Assembly (NCBI GenBank): GCA_019750655.1
Contig: JAIEOG010000404.1
Location: forward strand, 1-9,504
From: a bacterium
GTDB taxonomy: Bacteria; Bdellovibrionota; FAC87; UBA2466
Direction: 5' to 3'
DNA length: 9,504 nt
Shown here: positions 1 to 6,417 of the stretch, piece after piece
Layout of the letters: every line of letters starts with the position of its first letter
Position numbering within the stretch: the first letter of the stretch is position 1
Translations under genes and position numbers: made by a program
The notes under the pieces: model-generated
Database searches by the model: none
The model's input: only the letters and a program-made list of their open reading frames with translations
What the model was told of the DNA's origin: nothing

Positions 1-839
1 GTCCCTACGCGCCCTCCCGGCGTTCGGATCAGCCGGTGCCGCGTCTCATAGGCTCTTCCCTCCGGACGAAAAACGTCGTTCTCGTAGGTCTCCACCATTC
101 CTGAGTCGTAATAAAAATCCGGCTGCTGGTACATTTCGTCGACTTGCCTGCGCTGGCGCCAATTCGTAAGTCGCCACCACCAACCCACCAAGAAATGCGG
201 TGCCAGAACGGCCTCCTGCCGCCGGACAACGGAAGCCGCTTTCCAAATTTCGAATAGAACGTTGCCGGGAACTGGCTGTTCGAGCGCGCTTTTCGCAAAG
301 GCAAAGGACTGAGTCTTTGTATCTTCAGAGCCGTGTATAAATCGGATCGGAAACCGGCTCTCCAGCTTAGAAAAATCCAGCCAGGTGCGGGTGATATAGC
401 TTGTCGAAAACGTAACGACGAATTCGTGGCCCCTTGGCTCGAGGAAAAATATCCGGTCCCCCTGCATTCCTCTATTTGGCTTGAAAACGAGCGGTTTGGT
501 TATCTCTTCCGAAAGCAACTTCGCAATGAGCGATTCCATCGATATTTCGGGAGCCCCAGGAATCGGATTCGCCGAAGAGTCGGAGACAACGTCTTCGGGC
601 TGGGCAAACGCACTGCGATCCAAGGGCATGAGTCGGTAGAAGAACTCAGGTTGAGCAATGGGCCCACCGCTGAAGAGAACCCGTTGGAAATACTTGTCCT
701 TCTGGGCGCTCACGTAAGCGAGGTCTTTTGCGTACGCAATCACCGCCGGGCACCGGAGCAAGGGGATCTGCACCTGGGGTGCACTAGTCGCAGCGAATAG
801 CGGCGAAAGCAGGCCTGCTAGGAGGGTTGAGAGGAACAT
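1..839 (-). CDS. ATP-grasp-like protein, N-terminal part (C-terminus beyond window edge)
   Basis: An uninterrupted frame of 279 codons runs from an ATG at 839-837 off the left edge without a stop, so the protein is partial. Residues 116-134 contain a KPNRG-x-QG segment (Lys120) followed by a hydrophobic strand, the shape of the ATP-binding Lys/glycine loop of ATP-grasp ligases. A later strand ends MVETYE (Glu250), followed by YETRH (265-268), which resembles the adenine-contacting Glu and the Glu/Arg strand of that fold. The family ligates a carboxylate to an amine or thiol using ATP; the substrate here is unknown. Residues 1-20 are hydrophobic and end in AATSA like a signal peptide, but there is no Lys/Arg in the n-region and no clear Shine-Dalgarno. 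An in-frame TGA lies eight codons upstream, so translation cannot begin much earlier; the GTG at codon 23 is an alternative start. The coding call is firm, the ATP-grasp assignment moderate. A tubulin-tyrosine-ligase-like or sugar-associated ATP-grasp subgroup is possible. Confidence 0.65.
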   Translation of the reverse strand, partial: MFLSTLLAGLLSPLFAATSAPQVQIPLLRCPAVIAYAKDLAYVSAQKDKYFQRVLFSGGPIAQPEFFYRLMPLDRSAFAQPEDVVSDSSANPIPGAPEISMESLIAKLLSEEITKPLVFKPNRGMQGDRIFFLEPRGHEFVVTFSTSYITRTWLDFSKLESRFPIRFIHGSEDTKTQSFAFAKSALEQPVPGNVLFEIWKAASVVRRQEAVLAPHFLVGWWWRLTNWRQRRQVDEMYQQPDFYYDSGMVETYENDVFRPEGRAYETRHRLIRTPGGRVG

Positions 840-1025
840 AGCGGCGGAACTTACACTATTTCAGACCTCGGTTGCCATCACGATAAACCAAAGTGATTTC
901 AATTATTTATATCAATGTCATAGTTCCTTCACATTTGAGGGGTAGCCTGAAAGGAAGTTAATAGCCCGGACTGCGAAGTTACAGGAGTGACTGGTGTGAT
1001 GGGCTTTTAAGGTGGTTCGTAAGCT
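840..1025. promoter_or_regulatory. Divergent intergenic region
   Basis: This 186-base stretch separates two genes transcribed outwards, so promoters for both should lie here. The segment around 890-935 is clearly AT-rich compared with the flanking genes. On the minus strand a TATAAA hexamer lies in it, but no good -35 partner stands 17 bases upstream. On the plus strand TTGAGG (935-940) and GTTAAT (957-962) are 16 bases apart, each with four of six consensus matches. Neither is strong enough to call as a defined promoter. I see no convincing inverted-repeat operator. Confidence 0.4.
1009..1014 (+). promoter_or_regulatory. Ribosome binding site for the lectin-domain lipoprotein
   Basis: AAGGTG matches the anti-Shine-Dalgarno complement and ends 11 bases before the GTG at 1026. 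This is slightly long spacing, but it supports that start, which also gives an ideal lipoprotein signal. The only in-frame start just upstream, the ATG at 999, hits a TAA after three codons. Confidence 0.5.
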
Positions 1026-2555
1026 GTGAAATACATCTCTTGGTCTCTATCCCGTCTTGGACATTTAACCGCATTTTCCGCAGGAGCGCTGGTGCTTGCG
1101 TCGTGCATGCCCATTTCTACAGCGGAGACGAATACGAACTCGCTGCGTATTCAGATGATTACTGCTGGAACGCGCAACTCTATTGAGGCGACGGTGAACT
1201 TTGGGATCGTGCCGGTAGACACGACCAAGCGTTACATCTTCACCTTCGAAAACAATTCTGCGCAAACCATGGAACTGGTATCGCTGCCGTTCCTGGAAGC
1301 GCCGTTTGACTGGGAAGATCTGACGGACGAAGAAGAAGCCGAAGTGGAAATGTCCACGTGCCGCAGCAACATCCATGTCGGTGAGAGCTGCAGCCGCGCG
1401 ATTACCTTTTCGCCTTCTGTAGCCGAGCAGTCTTTTAGCCAAGCAGTAAACATCACCTACAAAGTGGGCGAAACGCTTTATCTGTTCCCCTTCGTACTCT
1501 TGGGCAGCACGGTAGACTCAGCTCAAGATTGCTATTCGTATTCGAGTGGCGGCCACGACTACCTGTTCTGCGGTTTGGCTAACCCGATGAACTACGACGA
1601 TGCGTTGGCCGCTTGCGCAGGCAAAGGTGGCGGCTATCGGTTGGCAAGTCTCTCTTCTGAAGAAGAGATGCAAGAAATCATTACGGAGCTCACGCTCAAT
1701 ACCGCTCCGGCAACGGGCGCGCACTTCTGGTTGGATGGCACGGACACTGCCAGCGAAGGCACTTGGGTGAACCAAGACGGCGACCCGCTCAACTACACGC
1801 CTTGGCAGTATGGCACGGTCGGTGGTGGCGGTGCTTCGCAGAACTGCCTCGTCGGCGGCTTGAACTACTTCGAGATCTTCGACATGGAATGCGAGTTCTC
1901 GGTGCCTTATCTTTGTGAAACTCCGGCGGATGCTTCGAGCCCTGCCGAGGAAGAGGACGAAGAAGTAATCGCCGATGCAGATTCGGATGGCGTGGCAGAT
2001 GATGAAGACAACTGCCCGTCGGACGTGAATGCAGGCCAAGAAGACGCAGACACGGACGGCATCGGTGATGCCTGCGATATCTGCAATGGCGATAACAACA
2101 CCGGCGATTCGAACAATAACGGCATTTGCGACGGTGGAGAAAGCGCTGACTGCGTGACGACCGATTACAACGGCCATAGTTACGCACTGTGCGGCTTAAG
2201 CTCTCCGCTCGTATATGCGGATGCTGAAGCAGCCTGCCAAGCACTTGGTGGTGGCTTCCGCTTCGCTGATATCTCGAGCGCTGAAGAGATGACGGCCCTA
2301 CAGACCGACTTCGCGTCTGTGAGCCCGGTCAGCGGCGCCCACTTCTATATGGACGGAACAGACGTTGCGTCCGAAGAAGTCTGGTTGACCAATGCTGGCT
2401 CACCGATCCCGGTATACCAACCGTGGCAAGCGGGTTCGGTCGGCGGTGGCGGCACGGATCAAAACTGCCTCGTCGGCGGTATCGGCTACGACCTGATTTT
2501 CGACATCGAGTGCGAAACGCAGCTGTCGTACCTATGCGAAACTGGCGCTGAGTAA
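1026..2555 (+). CDS. Outer-membrane-type lipoprotein with anchor-D/ASH-like domain and two C-type lectin domains
   Basis: A 509-residue lipoprotein starting at GTG. Residues 1-26 are a signal peptide ending in the lipobox LASC, with Cys27 to be lipidated; Met28 at +2 is not an inner-membrane retention signal, so the outer membrane is expected. Residues about 55-160 (NFGIVPVDTTK, then FTFENNSAQ) look like the Ig-like choice-of-anchor D/ASH family. Residues 169-298 and 376-506 are two C-type lectin-like domains, each with the six-cysteine long form (169/182/197/274/289/297 and 376/389/404/481/496/504), a GAHF-x-x-DGTD core and a QNCLVGG strand. By hand alignment about half their positions are identical. 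Between them lie an acidic stretch (308-313) and thrombospondin type 3 repeats (317-351) of DxDxDG type that should bind calcium. The usual EPN/QPD and WND sugar/calcium motifs of the lectin fold are not recognisable, so the ligand may be protein or a non-classical glycan. A surface adhesin or recognition role is inferred. Transcription probably ends at the hairpin 2575-2606. Confidence 0.92.
   Translation: MKYISWSLSRLGHLTAFSAGALVLASCMPISTAETNTNSLRIQMITAGTRNSIEATVNFGIVPVDTTKRYIFTFENNSAQTMELVSLPFLEAPFDWEDLTDEEEAEVEMSTCRSNIHVGESCSRAITFSPSVAEQSFSQAVNITYKVGETLYLFPFVLLGSTVDSAQDCYSYSSGGHDYLFCGLANPMNYDDALAACAGKGGGYRLASLSSEEEMQEIITELTLNTAPATGAHFWLDGTDTASEGTWVNQDGDPLNYTPWQYGTVGGGGASQNCLVGGLNYFEIFDMECEFSVPYLCETPADASSPAEEEDEEVIADADSDGVADDEDNCPSDVNAGQEDADTDGIGDACDICNGDNNTGDSNNNGICDGGESADCVTTDYNGHSYALCGLSSPLVYADAEAACQALGGGFRFADISSAEEMTALQTDFASVSPVSGAHFYMDGTDVASEEVWLTNAGSPIPVYQPWQAGSVGGGGTDQNCLVGGIGYDLIFDIECETQLSYLCETGAE
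1530..2543 (+). repeat. Intragenic duplication of the C-type lectin domain
   Basis: Copy 1 covers about 1530-1919 and copy 2 about 2151-2543, separated by the acidic/TSP3 linker. The proteins are roughly half identical by hand alignment, with conserved cysteine spacing. The DNA is mostly diverged, but a 17-base block (1842-1858 and 2463-2479, encoding the core of NCLVGG) is identical. This indicates an old duplication with local conservation or conversion. Confidence 0.85.
1974..2078 (+). other. Thrombospondin type 3 calcium-binding repeats within the lipoprotein
   Basis: Residues 317-351 contain DADSDGVADDEDNCP followed by DADTDGIGDACD, the alternating Asp/Gly pattern and cysteine placement of TSP3 repeats. 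In this family the aspartates coordinate calcium and rigidify the linker. Here the module is a spacer between two lectin-like domains, which suggests calcium-dependent orientation of the two heads (inference). Confidence 0.85.
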
Positions 2556-2574
2556 TCAGACCTATCAAAAAACA

Positions 2575-2606
2575 AAAGGGGCAGCCCTTCGCGGGGCTGC
2601 CCCTTT
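2575..2606. terminator. Bidirectional intrinsic terminator between convergent genes
   Basis: A perfect 13-base-pair stem (2575-2587 with 2594-2606) with a six-base loop TTCGCG lies 19 bases after the stop of the lipoprotein gene and 19 bases after the stop of the convergent gene ending at 2626. A T-rich run (2609-2613) follows on the plus strand, and an A-rich run (2567-2577) gives the U-tract for the minus strand. It should end transcription from both sides. Confidence 0.92.
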
Positions 2607-2625
2607 GCTTTTTCTAGATCGGGAA

Positions 2626-3468
2626 CTATCTCTTCGCGTCGCCCGTCTTACGAACGCTCGAAGAACAACCACTACTCGAGACACCTTCCCAGTGCTCGCC
2701 ATACAAGTTAGCCGTGTGGGAGGGTTTTGACCCACCTCCGATACCGCCTTTGGGCTTCGGCTTAAGCGGGCTTTCGATTTTTTCGAGCCCCTTCAAGGTG
2801 CCGAGGGTATGCCCGAGATCCAAGTCATCGATGACGGTTTGGTAAAGTCGGCCTTCCATGAGGTGGATGATTTGATTGTCGGTGTCCGTAACACCCTGCT
2901 TACGGTAAGCCGCTTCGACAGCATCCAAGTCGTTCGTGTCTAATTCGTTTTGAGTGAATCGGACGTTGTAATAAAACTGCATCATCGGCGTAAAGTACTT
3001 CACCGTGCGGATCTTGGTGCCGGTGTAAACCGCATCCAGAGCATGCACCAACTCCAATAGCGCGATCGGAGTGCCCGTATCGGTGTAGATTCGATCGTAA
3101 GAGCGGATGACCCCCTGGGTGCGGCCTTTGGCGTCCTTGATCAGAAGCTCATTGGGCTTATCGTCCAGCTGCAGACCGGCTTTCTTGAGCTTTTGGTCGA
3201 CCTTGCCCGTCATGCAACCTTCGAGGCCTTTGCCCTTGTTGATGTAGTAGCACCAGGAACCTTTTTCCATGTTTCCGACCCAACGGAAGGTAAATCTGGT
3301 TCCGTCCTCGGCATCCACTGTCACCGCGCGTGCCGTCGTGCTGACGAGCGCATTGGCGAAACGCCCTTCAGCATCTTTGCCCAGCTTCAATTTCACTGGC
3401 ATGTCGAAGCAGGCCAAGGCTTGGCCCGCCCCGAAGGCGACCGCTAAACTCAATAAAACGTTTTTCAT
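2626..3468 (-). CDS. Exported protein of unknown family (280 residues)
   Basis: I do not recognise a family. The ATG at 3468 is chosen over the in-frame GTG at 3474 because AGGGGA (3475-3480) then sits six bases upstream and the protein begins MKNVLLSLAV, a standard signal peptide with cleavage expected near ALA-C (residues 17-20). Cys20 right after the cleavage site makes a lipoprotein conceivable, but the preceding ALA is a poor lipobox. The mature part has four cysteines (20, 73, 85, 268), a beta-rich-looking N-terminal half with a WCYY segment near 72-75, a more helical middle (about 130-230) and a low-complexity tail of Lys/Pro, Gly (241-246) and Ser/Cys (264-271). The even cysteine count fits disulfides in the periplasm or outside. 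It is last in the minus-strand gene row, 100 bases after the 927-residue gene, and ends at the shared terminator. Existence as a gene is well supported; the function is unknown. Confidence 0.85.
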   Translation of the reverse strand: MKNVLLSLAVAFGAGQALACFDMPVKLKLGKDAEGRFANALVSTTARAVTVDAEDGTRFTFRWVGNMEKGSWCYYINKGKGLEGCMTGKVDQKLKKAGLQLDDKPNELLIKDAKGRTQGVIRSYDRIYTDTGTPIALLELVHALDAVYTGTKIRTVKYFTPMMQFYYNVRFTQNELDTNDLDAVEAAYRKQGVTDTDNQIIHLMEGRLYQTVIDDLDLGHTLGTLKGLEKIESPLKPKPKGGIGGGSKPSHTANLYGEHWEGVSSSGCSSSVRKTGDAKR

Positions 3469-3474
3469 AAACAC

Positions 3475-3480
3475 TCCCCT
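3475..3480 (-). promoter_or_regulatory. Ribosome binding site that decides the start of the 280-residue gene
   Basis: On the minus strand AGGGGA stands six bases before the ATG at 3468 but directly abuts the in-frame GTG at 3474. Initiation at the GTG is therefore sterically unlikely and the ATG is preferred. Confidence 0.65.
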
Positions 3481-3568
3481 TTAATAGCCCCGTAACGCGT
3501 TTCTAGAATGGCTACAAGATGCCAACCAAAGAGCCGGGCGGCAGTGTTGTGCCTAGACGCAACGAGCT

Positions 3569-6352
3569 CTACTGAGAGCCTTCTCCTTCTGCCGCAGCCG
3601 GAGTGGCTTCCACGGGCGCTACAGCAGGGGCGGCGGCGATCGGGGCCTGGGCCGGCATGCGGCTTCGGATCAGCTGCTGCAAGCGCTGCTCCTCGCGTTC
3701 CCATTCGTTGATGGCGTTTTCGTACTGGCGCATTAGCCCTTCGGTCCGAGAAATGCTCCGGCTGCGCAGGGCCGTCCAAGGAACGGTATCAAAGGCGGCA
3801 TCCATGCGTTGCTGGCACTCTTCAAACTTCTTGGACTTGGGGGTCAGGTTACTGCGCAGTTTTTTCCAACCCGCCTGTAAACGGGCGGTGTTCTGCTCAT
3901 TTATCCCTATAGTTTGTTTACCGATCCAATAGGCGATGTTCTCCGCAGCCGCCGCTTTCACTCGATTGAAAGTGAACAACCCTGCCGTCCCCTCACCCGC
4001 GCTGGTCAACCAATCAATATAATCGAGTGTGACTTGCACGAAATCGTCCTCACGCAGGTACTGGGAGCCCAGCTGGTTAAACAACTCGGGGAGAACCTCT
4101 AGTTCCACAGTATCCTCGGTGAACGTAATGCCTGCGAGCCAGGGAGCCAAAACATCTTCCCGAACAAACCGCGGGAACTCGGAGCTCGGCATCGCCTCAT
4201 GAGACACGTTGATTAGCTTTTGGAGCCCGTCCAACTCCTCTTCAGCAACCTTTTTCTGGGTCGCCAGCTTGCGAACACGTTCTAGGATGAGGTCCGCAAA
4301 CTGCTGTTCTCGCTGGTAAGCAGCCTTAAGCTCGTCCTCACTCGCAAGCTCGAGAGCTTTTCCGCGCAACGCCTGGACCGCGGGGCTTTCCACGACAGGC
4401 GCGGCTTCCTGTTCGGGGGCACCGGAGTACACAGGCCGATCTACTGGCCGCCCAAGTGCCTGCCAACCTGCGATCAGGTCGATTAGCGCAGCCTTTTTGG
4501 CAATGGCACTATCGTCGGCATCCGTTAGGGATTTCTCAATAGAAGTCTCCAGCGCCTTGCGCAATTTGCGCGCCGTCTCTGGGCCAAGTGCCATCGGGGA
4601 ACGCACCAACGCCTTAGCGACTTGCGTGTAGACCGCAACGAGATCCGATGCGTCCTGATTGCTCATCTCGGATTCGATTTGTTCCAGCGTATGTTTCACT
4701 AACTCCACAGTGTCTTCTGGATGCGTAACCACCTTTTCGAAAATAGCCGTTAGAACCTGTGGCAAACCCTCATCCATTACATCGGCATCCGGTGTGACCG
4801 AATCATCCACGAGGGTCTTAATCTCCGTGGTGATGGCATCTTTGAGCCACGAAATCCGGAGCACGCGTTTACCGGGCGTATTTTCCGCAATACGCCCCAC
4901 CCACTCAGGGTGATCTATTTCTCGTCGGCAAGTGGCGACGTCACCGCTGTACGTTTCCCAGTCGCTATACTTCCCACCAAACTCGGTTAAGCCGAACACC
5001 ATTCTGTGGATACTCGCATTCGGCCAACGTCTATCACCCAGCCACGTACGGAGTGACGAAGCAAAGGCTTGTAGGGCACTTAGTTCGACAGAGTCACTGT
5101 CGCTTTTCTCCAACGCTTCTTTCACCGCGAAGGAAACATCGGCAGGAGAATAGCCTTCAGGAATGATCGGTTTATCCAAAGCGTCGGTAACCTGGGTGCC
5201 CGTGCCGTCGGTACGGAGAGCTTCTATTAACTGAAGCGTTAAGTGCTGCGCCGCCAGCGAGCGCTCATCTTCCGAAGAGGCCTCGGCTGCGGGTTCGCTG
5301 CTCTTGCGAGCCAGACGCTCCGCCTCGCGCCAGTACGCGAGCGCCGCGCTGTCCACCACCTTGATGCCTTTAGGCTCCAAGTATTTCGCGATCTCGCGTG
5401 CTTCCTTCTGCTGCGCCTTTAGCTGTTCCGCGTGCTTCTCACGCTTCTTACGTAGAAACGCCAGCCGCTTAGAGATTTCTTCGGCGCGCGCACGCAAAGC
5501 CGCCAAGTATTTCGCCTCGCGTTCCGCTGCATCCACCGCAATGGCTTGTTGTTCCTTGGCACCCTGGACAAGTGCGAGCTGCAGATCTTTCTGCCCTGCT
5601 GCACGAACAGCCCGCAGTTTTTCTTGCGCAATAAGACCACTAATCTCCAACGCCAGATCCGTTGTCTCCAAACCAGCCGACTCTAGCTGCGAACGAAGGC
5701 GTTCAAGTACTTCGGGCGTGGCCCCCTGCATACGGGCACGGACATCGAATTCCACCCAAACCATAGGCGCACCGCCATAGAACTCGTCGTCCTCATGGTA
5801 GGCGTTGAATTTCTGAGAGAAGACCGTCCATTTCGGACGCCCCCAGTAAAAGTTGAAATAAGAGCCAACGCGAGCGCTCCAAGCTTCGGGCGCTCGGCGA
5901 ATCTCGCGCTCCAATATCGAAACCCACCCGAGCGACGGATTCACCGCAGCTAGCCCACTTCGAATGGTCATGAAAGTCTCAAGAGAGATGCGAAGGCGTT
6001 TTCCCTGGGCTTCGGCATCGCGGGCGGAGACAGGGTTTTGCTGGTTGAATTCCCGGATGACGCGGCCGAGAGCCAAAACGAGCACCGGATCTTTCTCGTC
6101 GAGCTTGAGTTCCCAGAATAATTTCCAAGCGCTCTTGTTCTTGGGTGTGATGCCGTAGGCCTTGAGGCTCTCCGCGAGCGCCGTGAGAAGAATCCCCGAC
6201 TTCACGAGTTCTTCAAAAGCCGGCGGGGTTGGTTCTGCTTCCGCCACGACGGTAGGAATACAGACAGAGGCCGAAGAAGGATCGTTCGAATGAACCGCGA
6301 GGGAAATATTTCCCCACAACAGAAGAGCGACTGCCATTGCTTGCTTCAACAC
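3569..6352 (-). CDS. Large exported helical/coiled-coil protein of unknown family (927 residues)
   Basis: I recognise no catalytic family. The frame opens from TTG at 6364, but the GTG at 6352 is preferred: GAGGTG (6357-6362) lies just upstream and the protein then starts with a clean signal peptide (LKQAMAVALLLWG, cleavage near ISLA, residue 19). The TTG at 6349 is also possible. After a Pro-rich stretch (32-45), residues about 46-230 form a mixed domain with aromatic-rich segments (YFNFYWGRPKW, 165-175). Residues about 240-350 are charged, Ala/Glu/Lys/Arg-rich and look like a long coiled coil. Residues 400-900 are mostly helical and contain three copies of a D-[TS]-VEL motif (420-424, 547-551, 747-751) in similar helical context, so tandem helical repeats are likely. 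The C-terminus (899-922) is Ala/Pro-rich. It follows the GH10 gene by 65 bases. A structural or scaffold role in the periplasm or on the surface is inferred only from composition. Confidence 0.85.
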   Translation of the reverse strand: MLKQAMAVALLLWGNISLAVHSNDPSSASVCIPTVVAEAEPTPPAFEELVKSGILLTALAESLKAYGITPKNKSAWKLFWELKLDEKDPVLVLALGRVIREFNQQNPVSARDAEAQGKRLRISLETFMTIRSGLAAVNPSLGWVSILEREIRRAPEAWSARVGSYFNFYWGRPKWTVFSQKFNAYHEDDEFYGGAPMVWVEFDVRARMQGATPEVLERLRSQLESAGLETTDLALEISGLIAQEKLRAVRAAGQKDLQLALVQGAKEQQAIAVDAAEREAKYLAALRARAEEISKRLAFLRKKREKHAEQLKAQQKEAREIAKYLEPKGIKVVDSAALAYWREAERLARKSSEPAAEASSEDERSLAAQHLTLQLIEALRTDGTGTQVTDALDKPIIPEGYSPADVSFAVKEALEKSDSDSVELSALQAFASSLRTWLGDRRWPNASIHRMVFGLTEFGGKYSDWETYSGDVATCRREIDHPEWVGRIAENTPGKRVLRISWLKDAITTEIKTLVDDSVTPDADVMDEGLPQVLTAIFEKVVTHPEDTVELVKHTLEQIESEMSNQDASDLVAVYTQVAKALVRSPMALGPETARKLRKALETSIEKSLTDADDSAIAKKAALIDLIAGWQALGRPVDRPVYSGAPEQEAAPVVESPAVQALRGKALELASEDELKAAYQREQQFADLILERVRKLATQKKVAEEELDGLQKLINVSHEAMPSSEFPRFVREDVLAPWLAGITFTEDTVELEVLPELFNQLGSQYLREDDFVQVTLDYIDWLTSAGEGTAGLFTFNRVKAAAAENIAYWIGKQTIGINEQNTARLQAGWKKLRSNLTPKSKKFEECQQRMDAAFDTVPWTALRSRSISRTEGLMRQYENAINEWEREEQRLQQLIRSRMPAQAPIAAAPAVAPVEATPAAAEGEGSQ

Positions 6353-6356
6353 CGGG

Positions 6357-6362
6357 CACCTC
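6357..6362 (-). promoter_or_regulatory. Ribosome binding site that decides the start of the 927-residue gene
   Basis: GAGGTG on the minus strand overlaps the first possible TTG start (6364) and ends four bases before the GTG at 6352 (six counting from GAGG). This makes the GTG, or the TTG three bases further on, the probable initiation codon rather than the longest frame. Confidence 0.55.
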
Positions 6363-6417
6363 AATTTGAAGCCCGGAGCAATAACATGGAGGTGACTCAG
6401 GAGGAAGCCGGAACCAC

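Noticed and set aside
333..800. A 155-codon plus-strand open frame
   Set aside because: It overlaps the minus-strand ATP-grasp-like frame, which is open for all 279 codons and has recognisable motifs. The plus-strand product is Arg-rich and featureless, typical of an antisense shadow.
935..962. TTGAGG and GTTAAT as a plus-strand promoter for the lipoprotein gene
   Set aside because: Each hexamer matches only four of six consensus bases and the spacing is 16; pairs this weak occur by chance in an AT-rich stretch.
999..1010. Mini-frame ATG-GGC-TTT-TAA in the leader of the lipoprotein gene
   Set aside because: Two sense codons after the ATG and no ribosome site of its own that is distinct from the downstream start; it is likely chance.
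1518..2177. A 219-codon minus-strand frame opposite the lipoprotein
   Set aside because: The Ile/Val/Arg-rich product is the antisense of the Asp/Ala-rich lectin and TSP3 codons; the sense frame has clear domains.
5304..5780. A 158-codon plus-strand frame opposite the coiled coil
   Set aside because: Its Ser/Ala/Arg-rich composition mirrors the antisense of Ala/Glu/Lys-rich codons; no ribosome site or domain was seen.
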